The translations under genes and the position numbers were made by a program. A stretch of DNA of 64,000 bases, taken from CAYNQK01 sp964470375. GTDB taxonomy: Bacteria; Spirochaetota; Spirochaetia; Treponematales; JBGSOB01. Numbering within the stretch: the stretch's first letter is position 1; every line of letters begins with the position of its first letter. Positions 56,357-64,000 of the stretch are shown piece after piece. The stretch spans positions 1 to 64,000 of the forward strand of contig CAYYCP010000006.1 in the NCBI GenBank assembly GCA_964470375.1, given 5' to 3'. Under the pieces are notes generated by a model, which was given only the letters and a program-made list of their open reading frames with translations, searched no databases and had not been told where the DNA came from.

Positions 56357-57519
56357 AGATCTCCTAGGAGGAGGAGGGCGCCCTGGGCTTCCCCGCCCGA
56401 GACGAGGGCGGCGCCTTCCTGGATGTAGACATCGATCTCCGTGCGGAGACCGAAATCCTCGAAATACAGGCCGGGCTCGATGGAGAAGCAGGACCCCTCC
56501 AGGATTCTGCGCTGGTCTGGGAACTCCACCGAATCAAGGTTGACACCCGAACCGTGGCATTCGCGGTCGATGCCGTGGCCGGTACGGTGTCGCAGAGATC
56601 CTTCCAGGCCCATCTCCGCCGCCCGGTTCCTGACGAGGGCGTCCACATCGCAGCCGCGCTGCGCCTGGCCCCGCCTGAGCCCATCGCGGATGTAGGCCAG
56701 AGCTGCATCGCGCAGGGCGAAGACATCCCGGGCGGCCTTCTCATGGCGGGCCTCCGGCTCCTCCCCCAGGAAACCGATCCAAGAGATGTCGGCGTAGATC
56801 GCCTCAGGGCCGCCCTCCTTGGCCCATAGATCGAGCTGAAGAACCTGGCCCCTCATCAAGGGTCGGCCCGGGCCCAGGACCTCGTAGTGCGGATCCGCGC
56901 TCGAGAGGCCAGCCGCGACGATGGGGGGATGGTCGGTCACCAGGCCCATGCGTTGGAAGGCGGAGAGGATATCGTCTCGCAGTTTTCCCTCGCAGGGCAG
57001 GCTCCCGGACGAAGCCTGGCGCCTCAGACCAGCCCAGATATCATCGACGATCATGCGGAGGCATCGGGCCGCCCGTTCGTGGCTTTCGATGCCCGCCCGG
57101 CTGAGAAGGCCCTGGAGGCGCTGAATCAGGGGGGAGGCATCAGCTAGTTCAAGGCCGCATTCGACCAGAAGGAGATAAGTCCCTGCGTCTATCGTGGACA
57201 CTGCGGGAAGGTGGGGAGAGAAGTGACAGGCCCAGGGGCCCCTCGGCAGGGATGCCAGAGCCGCCTTGAGGCCGTCAAGGGAGCCGTAGACGAGCTCGCG
57301 GCCCTCCAGGCCATCCAGGGCTCCGCGCTCGATCGAATGCACGATTTTGACGGCCTGACCGTCGGCGCCCAGGGCGTAGAACCACCGGCGGGTGTTCACC
57401 GCCCCGGCGGGGCGGCCCAGGATGGCGTCGCTCAGGGGATCGCGGTGCCTATAGTTATGAAAAAGCCATCCGCCCAGTGATTCCGAGCGGATGGCCTCCA
57501 GGACGGCGCGCTTGTCCAA
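56353..57519 (-). CDS. M24-family metallopeptidase (Xaa-Pro aminopeptidase type)
   Basis: This 388-residue protein has the pita-bread fold of M24 peptidases. The metal ligands are visible in order: Asp in QLDLWAKE, Asp in YADISWIG, His in RTGHGIDRECHG, Glu in SIEPGLYFED and Glu in LRTEIDVYI. The N-terminal half is the creatinase-like accessory domain, here without recognisable substrate residues. Removal of an N-terminal residue before proline is the likely activity. The start is TTG, 2 bases after the secreted protein's stop. Confidence 0.87.
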   Translation of the reverse strand: MDKRAVLEAIRSESLGGWLFHNYRHRDPLSDAILGRPAGAVNTRRWFYALGADGQAVKIVHSIERGALDGLEGRELVYGSLDGLKAALASLPRGPWACHFSPHLPAVSTIDAGTYLLLVECGLELADASPLIQRLQGLLSRAGIESHERAARCLRMIVDDIWAGLRRQASSGSLPCEGKLRDDILSAFQRMGLVTDHPPIVAAGLSSADPHYEVLGPGRPLMRGQVLQLDLWAKEGGPEAIYADISWIGFLGEEPEARHEKAARDVFALRDAALAYIRDGLRRGQAQRGCDVDALVRNRAAEMGLEGSLRHRTGHGIDRECHGSGVNLDSVEFPDQRRILEGSCFSIEPGLYFEDFGLRTEIDVYIQEGAALVSGGEAQGALLLLGDL

Positions 57520-57521
57520 GG

Positions 57522-57920
57522 CTAGAACTGGAGCTTCAGTTCCTTGACGCCCTCGAAGAGGGCCTTCCCATCCACGGTCTGGTCGAAGATGCCCCAGCGC
57601 GAATCATTGATATCCCAATTGAGGTGGAGCCTCACGTGGCTCATTTTGCCTTCTTTATAAAAGACGGTCATGTAGGGGAAGGTGGGGCCCCAGCCGTAGT
57701 CCACCTTATTGGGGCTGTTGGGGTAATCGAACCAGGACATGGGCAGGTAGGCCGAGGCGGTGCGCGTGGATCCGACCTTATAGATGACCTGGTAGCCCAT
57801 GGCGTGGGAGTAGACCTTCACAATCGGAACGTTGATGTAATAGTACTCCGATTCGTCAGCCGAGGCCTGGGCGCAGGCCAGGGCGAGGAGGATGCCGAGG
57901 AGCAAGAGACTTCTTTTCAT
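57522..57920 (-). CDS. secreted protein or lipoprotein, unknown function
   Basis: This 132-residue protein has a signal peptide (KRSLLLLGILLALACAQASA). Cleavage may be after ASA by signal peptidase I, or at the cysteine as a relaxed spirochaetal lipobox. The mature part is strand-rich and aromatic (YYYINVPIVKVYSHAMGYQVIY, WFDYPNSPNKVDYGWGP). No family recognised. It has its own promoter and TTGGAGG, and leads the unit with the peptidase and nrnA. Confidence 0.72.
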   Translation of the reverse strand: MKRSLLLLGILLALACAQASADESEYYYINVPIVKVYSHAMGYQVIYKVGSTRTASAYLPMSWFDYPNSPNKVDYGWGPTFPYMTVFYKEGKMSHVRLHLNWDINDSRWGIFDQTVDGKALFEGVKELKLQF

Positions 57921-57961
57921 GACCAGCCTCCAAGCGCTGAGGTTTATGCCCGAGCATCCAG

Positions 57962-57990
57962 AGTATAAGGGAGGCTATCCGGGAAATCAA
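57962..57990 (-). promoter_or_regulatory. promoter of the secreted protein-peptidase-nrnA unit
   Basis: On the minus strand, TTGATT (57990-57985), a 17-base spacer and TATACT (57967-57962). Transcription would start near 57955, about 35 bases before the ATG. Confidence 0.6.
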
Positions 57991-57999
57991 GGACGATTG

Positions 58000-58005
58000 T
58001 ATGAT
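58000..58005 (+). promoter_or_regulatory. -10 hexamer of a possible leaderless nth promoter
   Basis: TATGAT lies 6 bases before the nth ATG. No convincing -35 is present at a 16-18 base spacing and there is no Shine-Dalgarno sequence. The call rests on the shared 6-base spacing with other genes here. Confidence 0.3.
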
Positions 58006-58011
58006 GCGGCC

Positions 58012-58671
58012 ATGAAGCGAGCCTCGCCGCGCAGCATGGCCCTGGCCTTGCGCGACATCCTCCTGCCCCTCTACCCCGACGCCCGCCCCCTTCTGCGCTA
58101 CGATTCGCCCTTTCAGCTCCTTGTGGCGGTGGTTCTCTCGGCCCAGACCACCGACGAGCAGGTGAACGGGGCCACCCCCGGCCTCTTCGCGCGCTGGCCC
58201 GATGCAGAGTCCCTGGCCCATGCTCCCCTCGAGGCGATCAGGCAGGCTATCCGGCCGGTCGGCTTCTTCAATGTCAAGGCGGGCTACATCCAGGGGATAG
58301 CCCGGGCCATCCTGGAGCGGCACGGCGGGGCCGTGCCTACCTCCATGGAGGAACTGACCGCCCTTCCGGGGGTGGGCCGGAAGAGCGCCCACCTCCTGCG
58401 CTCGGCCTGCTTCGGCCTCCCCGGTATCATCCCGGATACCCACTTCATGCGAGTCCTCCACCGCTGCGGAGTCATCCCAACCCAGGATCCGGTAAGGGCC
58501 GAGCGCGCCACTGTCACCTTCATTCCCGAGTCCGAGTGGACGGCCTTCTCCCACGCCCTCAACCGCCACGGCAAATTCGTCTGCCGAGCCCGCTCTCCGG
58601 CCTGCGCCGACTGCCCTCTCGTGGGTCTCTGCCCCCGGCGGGGCTTGTCCAAGGCGCGGAACTCTCCATAG
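58012..58671 (+). CDS. nth: endonuclease III
   Basis: This bifunctional DNA glycosylase/AP lyase removes oxidised pyrimidines. The helix-hairpin-helix is LPGVGRKSAHLL with catalytic Lys124. Asp142 is in IPDTHFMRV. The 4Fe-4S ligands follow the CX6CX2CX5C pattern in FVCRARSPACADCPLVGLC. The length of 219 residues is typical. The frame is open upstream, but ATG 58012 is the first start consistent with the family. Confidence 0.94.
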   Translation: MKRASPRSMALALRDILLPLYPDARPLLRYDSPFQLLVAVVLSAQTTDEQVNGATPGLFARWPDAESLAHAPLEAIRQAIRPVGFFNVKAGYIQGIARAILERHGGAVPTSMEELTALPGVGRKSAHLLRSACFGLPGIIPDTHFMRVLHRCGVIPTQDPVRAERATVTFIPESEWTAFSHALNRHGKFVCRARSPACADCPLVGLCPRRGLSKARNSP

Positions 58672-58701
58672 CGTCTGTGTCCACACCTTTGGCAGCAGGG
58701 C

Positions 58702-58731
58702 TTGCCGCAGGTCCTGTCCACGGTCTAGAAT
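58702..58731 (+). promoter_or_regulatory. candidate leaderless promoter of the threonine aldolase gene
   Basis: TTGCCG (58702-58707), an 18-base spacer and TAGAAT (58726-58731). The ATG at 58738 follows after exactly 6 bases, and no Shine-Dalgarno sequence precedes it. Confidence 0.55.
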
Positions 58732-58737
58732 TCAGAT

Positions 58738-59784
58738 ATGGACATGATCGACCTCAGGAGCGATACGGTCACCCGCCCGACCGCATCGATGCGCGCCGCC
58801 ATGGCCCAGGCCGAGGTGGGTGACGACGGCTACGGGGACGATCCCACCGTCAAAGAGCTGGAGGCTATGGGAGCCTCCCTCCTGGGCAAGGAGGCCGCCG
58901 TTTTCGTCCCTTCGGGGACATTCGGCAATCAACTGGCCATCTTCACCCATTGCCGGCGCGGAGATGAGGTCATCCTGGGCGAGGGTTGCCATATCGTCCA
59001 ACATGAGTCGGGCGCGGCCGCGGTCATAGCCGGGGTTCAGTTGCGCTGCATCAAGGAAGATGCCGACATCCTCCCGACCGACGCCGTTGTCGACCGGCTG
59101 CGCGGCCCCGGCAGGCAGCCCGCCACGGGACTGCTCTGCCTTGAGAACGCCAGCTCAGGCGGGCGGGCTATCAGCCTCAAGGCCATGGACAGCCCCGTCC
59201 AGGCCGCCCGCGCCGCCAAGGTTCCGGTACACCTGGACGGGGCGCGCATCTTCAACGCCGCCATCGCCCTGGCCGTCAAGCCGAGCGACATCGCCGCCCG
59301 CGCGGATTCGGTGATGTTCTGCCTTTCCAAGGGGCTCTCGGCCCCGGTGGGCTCCCTCCTCTGCGGAAGCGCGGAGTTTATCCGACAGGCCCGGGCCAAA
59401 CGGGCCATCATGGGTGGGCAGCTGAGGCAGGCGGGGATCCTGGCGGCCGCCGGCCTGGTGGCCCTGCGCGAAGGCCTGCCCCGCCTGCGTGAGGACCACG
59501 AGACGGCCAAGATGCTGGGGCGCTCCATAGCCTCAATCCCCAGCCTGGACGTCGATATAGAGTCGATCCATATCAACATGGTCTTCTTCCGCCACATCGC
59601 CGCGGCCAAGCCCGGCAGCCCGATAGCCCGGCCCGAGGACATCGTGGCCGGACTGCAGCAGCGCGGGATCCTAGTGAATCCCCCCGATCACGGGATATGG
59701 CGCCTCGTCACCCACAGGGAGGTTCCTCCCGAGCGCATCGGCGAGATCGCCTTGGCCCTCCGGGAGGTATTCAGCCCCGCTTGA
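58738..59784 (+). CDS. ltaE: L-threonine aldolase (low-specificity type)
   Basis: This PLP enzyme cleaves threonine or allo-threonine to glycine and acetaldehyde. It begins MIDLRSDTVTRPTASMRAAM and has GDDPTVKELE, VPSGTFGNQLA and the aspartate of HLDGARIFNAA. The PLP lysine is Lys198 in FCLSKGLSAPVGS. The usual ENTH segment reads ENASSGG. The length of 348 residues is normal. A weak hairpin with five T residues overlaps its stop. Confidence 0.92.
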   Translation: MDMIDLRSDTVTRPTASMRAAMAQAEVGDDGYGDDPTVKELEAMGASLLGKEAAVFVPSGTFGNQLAIFTHCRRGDEVILGEGCHIVQHESGAAAVIAGVQLRCIKEDADILPTDAVVDRLRGPGRQPATGLLCLENASSGGRAISLKAMDSPVQAARAAKVPVHLDGARIFNAAIALAVKPSDIAARADSVMFCLSKGLSAPVGSLLCGSAEFIRQARAKRAIMGGQLRQAGILAAAGLVALREGLPRLREDHETAKMLGRSIASIPSLDVDIESIHINMVFFRHIAAAKPGSPIARPEDIVAGLQQRGILVNPPDHGIWRLVTHREVPPERIGEIALALREVFSPA

Positions 59785-59795
59785 GCCGGGTTTTT
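59774..59795 (+). terminator. weak candidate terminator at the ltaE stop
   Basis: GCCCCGC-TTGA-GCCGGG pairs with one mismatch and is followed by TTTTT. The stem includes the stop codon region. It is short, so efficiency is doubtful. The remaining gap to 59874 holds only the ribosome site of the next gene. Confidence 0.3.
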
Positions 59796-59874
59796 CCTTC
59801 TCCCCGTACGCCCACTCCCCCGCTGGGTTTGAAGCATCGCCGCGGCCCTGGCCGATCAGCCGCGGAGGTACCAG

Positions 59875-61923
59875 ATGCCACACATCACGTATCGAGGGAG
59901 AGGTAAGCCCGTCCTCATCGGCCTGCTCGCCTGGGCAGGGATCGGGATCTGCGCCTGCGCCCCTATCGGGCATGGAGAGGCTTATCCACGCCTTCGCATC
60001 GCCTTTCCCCCGGCCGCCCGCCTCATCCTTCCCGAGGCGGACCTGGCCGTTGCCGCCTACAGCGTCTTGGGCAGGGGACCGGGCCAGGAAACCTTTCAGA
60101 TCGACTCCGGGGCCGAGGCTGCCCGGGGCGGTTTGGATGTCAGGGTCAAGCCGGGCTCATGGTGGGTCGCGGCCCAGGCCCTGAACGCGGCTGGAGAGAT
60201 CGTCCTCGAGGGCCAGGCGGAAACCCTCGTCAGCCCGGGCATAGACCGACAGCTATCTATATCCCTTAATCCCCCAGGGCGCCCCGGAACCCTGGAACTG
60301 AGCATCGTCCTCCCGGAATCCATCCAGCCCGGCACCCTCCTCAGGCTGGAACGACGCGGGCCGGACGGCGGGCAGAGCCTTGAGAGGCCGGCGGCCGCTG
60401 AGACCTTCGCCCTGGCCCTCGTACCCGGCTACCACAGCATCGGTTTGACCCTCGCTTACCCTGACGGCTCCTCCTGCGGGCTGGCCGAAAGCGCTAAGCT
60501 GGCCCCCGACCGGGTCACTAGGCTGAGGGCGGACTTTTCATCCAGGACGAGTTCCCTCTCGATGTCCCTGAGCCTGCCGGATGACGCCCCCCTCTGGCCA
60601 GCCATCCACCCCGGTGGAATCAGACTGCGCGGCCTGCCCCTCCTCCTGGAGGCCGGGGGCATGGAGGATGGAGCCCAGGCGCGATGGTTCATGGAAGGCG
60701 CGGCGGCGGGCGAAGGGACCAGTCTTATCTTGGATACGGCCGACCTTCCCTCTTCGATCCGGGTCGATCTGATCGCAGACCTTGGCGGACGCCAGGGCTC
60801 GGCCGGCGCCCTCATCACCCTGAAAGAGGCAACCTGGGCCGGGGACTTCGCCCAGGCAGCCCTCGTCACCGACCCCGGTGAAACCCAGGCGCCCTGGAAT
60901 GAGGCCGAGGCCTGCGCAAGCCTTCCCTCCGGTATGATGGCCCTGGCCTTCCTGGACGGGAGCTCCTCGAACATCGTCCTTTACAAGCCCGATGCGGGTG
61001 GTATCGGGCCAATGGCCCTCTCGAGCGCTAAGGCCCGCATTGGTGGGAGTTCCAAGCGCGCGACCGGCCTGGCCCTCTCCCCAGATGGCAGCCGCCTCTA
61101 CGCCTATAACAAGTCCTCCGGTTGGCTGGCCCGTTTCGCTATCAGCCCTGCGGGCGCCCTCAGCCAGACAGGGGCCTTCAGCCCCGCCGACCTTGGCCTT
61201 CGACCCGAAGCCCTTGTGGCCGGCCTTGCTTTCTCCGTTGATGGAGGACGGATCTACCTCATGGACGCCCAGGCCCGCGGCATCCATGCCTATCCCTGCT
61301 CCGAGGGCGATTTCGCCGCAATGACGCCCATTCTCTCGATAGAGGGGGTCACTGGGGGCCAGTCCGGAAGCCCAGCCCTTTCGGGCATGACGGCGGCGGG
61401 CGCGGGCAGGGTGCTGGCCTTCAGCCAGTCAGCCGATACAGCATGGCTCATCCGCGAGGGCCCCGACGCCCTGGAAATCCTCGACATCCTCGATCATTCC
61501 AGCTGCCCCGGCCTTATGGACGGCCCCTCCGACATCTGCTTCGATGCCGAAGCCGATCAGGCCTATCTTCTCTGCGCGGGAAGCCAGGCCATCTCCCGCG
61601 TTACCTGCGGCGATGAAGGCTTCGGATCCGTAGAACTCCTGGCATGGAAGGACCAGGTCCCCGGATTCGGGGGATTCAGGCGTATGGCCTTGTCAAGGGA
61701 CAGGACGGCCCTCCTGGCATCTGACCCTGAGACGGGCCGCCTCATGCTTTGGGCCCTGGGCTCGGGAGCCTGCAACCCCATCGGCGTTCTGGGAGACAGA
61801 GCCTCGGGAAGCCCAGGCCAGGCGGCCGACATCAGGCCCTGGCTGGGGGGCTTCATCTGCGCCGGATGCGCCGCCGAGAATCCCGATGCCTTCGGCAGCG
61901 CTCTTGTCCTGCGCCGGCCATGA
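59875..61923 (+). CDS. large putative lipoprotein with beta-propeller-like C-terminus
   Basis: This 682-residue exported protein has a hydrophobic signal (about residues 12-27) followed by two cysteines in GICACAP, which fits a relaxed lipobox. Residues about 35-330 are strand-rich modules with carbohydrate-binding or carboxypeptidase-regulatory character. Residues about 335-680 contain spaced WD/YVTN-like blades (RATGLALSPDGSRLYAYN, EALVAGLAFSVDGGRIYLMD, PSDICFDAEADQAYLL, FRRMALSRDRTALLAS), suggesting a seven-bladed propeller. The start has GGAGG. It precedes exbB-exbD-tonB by about 105 bases and could be part of the same envelope system; the ligand is unknown. Confidence 0.72.
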   Translation: MPHITYRGRGKPVLIGLLAWAGIGICACAPIGHGEAYPRLRIAFPPAARLILPEADLAVAAYSVLGRGPGQETFQIDSGAEAARGGLDVRVKPGSWWVAAQALNAAGEIVLEGQAETLVSPGIDRQLSISLNPPGRPGTLELSIVLPESIQPGTLLRLERRGPDGGQSLERPAAAETFALALVPGYHSIGLTLAYPDGSSCGLAESAKLAPDRVTRLRADFSSRTSSLSMSLSLPDDAPLWPAIHPGGIRLRGLPLLLEAGGMEDGAQARWFMEGAAAGEGTSLILDTADLPSSIRVDLIADLGGRQGSAGALITLKEATWAGDFAQAALVTDPGETQAPWNEAEACASLPSGMMALAFLDGSSSNIVLYKPDAGGIGPMALSSAKARIGGSSKRATGLALSPDGSRLYAYNKSSGWLARFAISPAGALSQTGAFSPADLGLRPEALVAGLAFSVDGGRIYLMDAQARGIHAYPCSEGDFAAMTPILSIEGVTGGQSGSPALSGMTAAGAGRVLAFSQSADTAWLIREGPDALEILDILDHSSCPGLMDGPSDICFDAEADQAYLLCAGSQAISRVTCGDEGFGSVELLAWKDQVPGFGGFRRMALSRDRTALLASDPETGRLMLWALGSGACNPIGVLGDRASGSPGQAADIRPWLGGFICAGCAAENPDAFGSALVLRRP

Positions 61924-62028
61924 GCCCCAAAAAGTGCCCCGCCGAGCGGCCGCATGGGTACCCCTTATGCCGTTTTTGCGCTATCTTCATAGGGGGCCCG
62001 CGGCCCGACATAAGGCTTTGGGGGGAAT

Positions 62029-62661
62029 ATGCTGGATTTCATCGTCAAGGGCGGTCCCGTCCTCTGGGTCATCATGGCTCTCTCGGTAGTGGCCATGGGC
62101 ATCATCCTCGAACGCCTGTTCTTCTTCCGAAAGATCAAGGTGGACGAGAACAAGCTCTTCCTGCGCATCCGCGCCTGTCTTGAAAAGGGCAACTTCGAAG
62201 AGGGCCTGGCAATCTGCGACAATAGCCTCTCGCCCCTGTCCGGCCTCATCAAGGCCGGCATAGAGCACCGCGAGCGGGACGAGGCCACCCTCAAGGAGAT
62301 CATGAAGGACGCCGCCGCCCAGGAGATCCCGCACCTGGAACGGCGCATATCGGCCCTGGGCACCATCGCCCACATCGCGCCCCTCTTGGGCCTCCTGGGC
62401 ACCGTCACGGGGACAATGAAGGCATTCGGCGTCCTGGGCACCTTCGGCTCGGTGGCCGACCCCTCGATCCTGGCGCGCGGAGTCTCCGAGGCCCTCATCA
62501 CCACGGTCGGCGGAATCGTGGTAGCCGTGCCCACGGTCATCTTCTACAATTATCTGGTCAGCCGGGTGAACCTCTTCCTTATCAAGCTTGAGAATCAAGT
62601 CAACGCCCTCATCCTGATGATCCAGCCCGGGCCGGGGAAAAGGCCGGGGGCGCCCAAATGA
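62029..62661 (+). CDS. exbB: ExbB/TolQ-family proton channel protein
   Basis: This 210-residue inner-membrane protein has three transmembrane helices (about residues 10-30, 120-145 and 160-185). The conserved second and third are in IAHIAPLLGLLGTVTGTMKAF and EALITTVGGIVVAVPTVIFYNYL. It forms a pentamer around ExbD/TolR and uses the proton gradient to energise a TonB or TolA protein. GGGGGG precedes the ATG. Overlaps exbD by 4 bases. Confidence 0.92.
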   Translation: MLDFIVKGGPVLWVIMALSVVAMGIILERLFFFRKIKVDENKLFLRIRACLEKGNFEEGLAICDNSLSPLSGLIKAGIEHRERDEATLKEIMKDAAAQEIPHLERRISALGTIAHIAPLLGLLGTVTGTMKAFGVLGTFGSVADPSILARGVSEALITTVGGIVVAVPTVIFYNYLVSRVNLFLIKLENQVNALILMIQPGPGKRPGAPK

Positions 62662-63068
62662 GACTGGAGCGTCGGCTCAAGGCCAGCATCAATATCGACC
62701 TCACCCCACTCATAGACGTGACCTACCAGTTGGTCATCTTCTTCATGATCACCAGCGTGTTCAAGACTGTGCCCGGGATACCCATGAACCTACCCGCCTC
62801 CACAAGCTCCCAGAGCGTGGCCGTCCAGGAGCTCAGGATCGTGGTGGTTTCTGAGAATGAGCTGTACCTCAACCGTAAACCAGTAGAGCTGGCAGGCCTC
62901 AAGTCGGCCCTCAAGGCATTCAAGGCCGAGGCCTCGGGCGCCGAAACGACTGCCATCGTGGAGGGGGACAGCGAAATTCCTTATCGCCTCCTCGTACGAG
63001 TCCTGGACGCCCTGCGCGAGGCCGGCATCGCCGACGCCAGCCTATCGACGAGGCCGATGAAGGAATGA
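62658..63068 (+). CDS. exbD: ExbD/TolR-family protein
   Basis: This 136-residue protein has one transmembrane helix with the proton-carrying aspartate in LTPLIDVTYQLVIFFMIT, followed by a periplasmic domain (LRIVVVSENELYLNRKPVEL). Together with the upstream ExbB it forms the motor. It overlaps both neighbours in ATGA arrangements, so the three genes are co-translated. Confidence 0.92.
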   Translation: MRLERRLKASINIDLTPLIDVTYQLVIFFMITSVFKTVPGIPMNLPASTSSQSVAVQELRIVVVSENELYLNRKPVELAGLKSALKAFKAEASGAETTAIVEGDSEIPYRLLVRVLDALREAGIADASLSTRPMKE

Positions 63069-64000
63069 ACCAGCGCGAGGCCTTCCGCAAGCGCGAAGCA
63101 CGCAAACGCGGCGCCGCCTCCATCATCATCACGACCGCGTTGTATGGGGCGGCCGCTTCCCTGATACTCCTCCTCTCGGCGATGTCGGAGACGAACCTGG
63201 GCGGGGAATCCGGCCCCATCAAGGTGCGCATCGGTTCCCCCGAGGGCGCCCTCGAGGAATCCATGGCCACCCTCTTCCAAGACCAGCCCGACACCCCGCC
63301 TGCCGAGGAGGAGATCCCCCCCGAGGAAGTGGCCCTGCCCGAGGAGCTCCCCGAGACTCCGCCTCCGCCCGATGAAGCCACGCTAGCCGCCCTGCCCCCA
63401 CCGCCCTCGGCCGCCCCTGAGAAGCCCAGCCCACAGCCCTCGCCGAAGGCCTCGCCACGGGCTTCACCCAAGGCCTCAGCGCGCCCGGCATCGCAACGGC
63501 CGGCGGCATCCTCCGCGTCTGCGGCTTCACCCCAGCCGGCTGCTTCCGCCAGCCCCCAGGCCGCTCCGGCCGCGGTGGTCATGCGCGGCTCCGAATCCGG
63601 CAATGCCTGGGAAACGAGCTTTGAGGCTGGTTCGGGCTTCATCGGGCGCAGCCTTTACGTGCCCATCTACCTCTACATGCCCCTGCCCTACGAGATCGAC
63701 TCAGCCACCTTCGAGGCGATCGGCGATGATAAGGCCGGCTTTGCCACCGCCGAGTCCCGGCGGGCCGCCATCCTCTCTCACTATCGCAAGGAGGAATCGA
63801 GCTACATCCTGAAGGCCCCGGCCCCCTTTGACGCGCGCCCCCTTATCTGGCTGGCTCTCGAGGATGCAGGTTTCCCTGTCACCAAGGCCGGCTACAAGCG
63901 CGACAAATACCTGCGACCGGTGGTCATACGCTTCCGGGTCGGCTCCACGAAGGGCGGCGAAGCGCCCCTCCTCGAGCAAGTCGAGCTCAAAAAGAGCTCA
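63065..64000 (+). CDS. TonB-like energy-transducing protein (3' end outside window)
   Basis: The visible 312 residues begin with a basic cytoplasmic end (MNQREAFRKREARKRG) and one transmembrane helix (about 19-42). A long Pro/Ala/Ser/Glu-rich spacer follows (about 70-175, with PKASPRASPKAS repeats and acidic PPEEVALPEELPE before it). The globular part (from about 190: FIGRSLYVPIYLYMPLPYEIDSA) is longer and less standard than a TonB CTD, so the C-terminus may be unusual. The frame runs off the right edge. It is coupled to exbD by a 4-base overlap. The role is inferred from the exbBD context. Confidence 0.75.
   Translation, partial: MNQREAFRKREARKRGAASIIITTALYGAAASLILLLSAMSETNLGGESGPIKVRIGSPEGALEESMATLFQDQPDTPPAEEEIPPEEVALPEELPETPPPPDEATLAALPPPPSAAPEKPSPQPSPKASPRASPKASARPASQRPAASSASAASPQPAASASPQAAPAAVVMRGSESGNAWETSFEAGSGFIGRSLYVPIYLYMPLPYEIDSATFEAIGDDKAGFATAESRRAAILSHYRKEESSYILKAPAPFDARPLIWLALEDAGFPVTKAGYKRDKYLRPVVIRFRVGSTKGGEAPLLEQVELKKSS

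Overview
The window is about 64 kb of GC-rich, gene-dense bacterial chromosome with ordinary housekeeping content. I see no tRNA or rRNA gene, insertion sequence, phage gene or CRISPR array. The best reading is a high-GC spirochaete of the Treponema/Spirochaeta type. The main reason is a complete V-type (not F-type) ATPase operon in the order small protein, E, DUF2764, A, B, D, I, K, which is the arrangement known from treponemes. Supporting evidence is a set of TPR, PilZ-like and bactofilin genes of treponemal character and a Rho factor with a long acidic insertion. I infer the lineage; I do not read it from a marker gene. Genes are packed with many 4-base ATGA/GTGA overlaps, and GTG and TTG starts are frequent.

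Layout. 1-6.2 kb: gltX (cut by the window edge), small membrane proteins, a HIT hydrolase, divergent thiN and cca, then rpmF-acpP-rnc. 6.4-10.6 kb: an unusual nucleotidyltransferase-like/methyltransferase fusion convergent with a large RlpA/SPOR envelope protein. 10.8-18.3 kb: a co-directional block made of a 35-codon leader ORF, a NusG paralogue of LoaP/RfaH type, a sugar-nucleotide dehydratase, an aminotransferase, three subunits of a molybdenum hydroxylase and an RsmI-like methylase. 18.4-25 kb: signalling-type proteins (PilZ-like, pseudo-receiver, cNMP-binding) around mfd. 25-35 kb: a TPR protein, ispG and the V-ATPase operon, all on the minus strand. 35-47 kb: hemW, lepB, smpB, rsmD, TPR genes, rlmN, serA, the mrfAB repair pair and glgC. 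47-53.5 kb: rpsT, HU, lnt, a response regulator, a mini-TPR protein, bactofilin, pncC, rho and rpmE, ending in a strong terminator. 53.6-58 kb: rdgB, a sigma-like protein, a DHH phosphoesterase, an M24 peptidase and a secreted protein, all minus strand. 58-64 kb: nth, a threonine aldolase, a large lipoprotein, then exbB, exbD and a tonB-like gene cut by the right edge.

How the parts work together. The 10.8-18.3 kb block looks like one transcription unit in which a processive antiterminator precedes genes for a modified amino-sugar nucleotide and, unexpectedly, a divergent xanthine-dehydrogenase-like enzyme. Two genes in this block appear to start at CTG codons behind excellent Shine-Dalgarno sequences. 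Several stand-alone genes (cca, thiN, ltaE, the cNMP-binding gene) have a promoter whose -10 hexamer lies 6-7 bases before the start codon, which predicts leaderless mRNAs. rpmF and rpsT share a promoter of the form TTGACA-N18-TACGNT. These features, with the fusion protein and the sigma-like gene, are the main points for a second look. All functional calls come from reading motifs by eye; no database search was possible.
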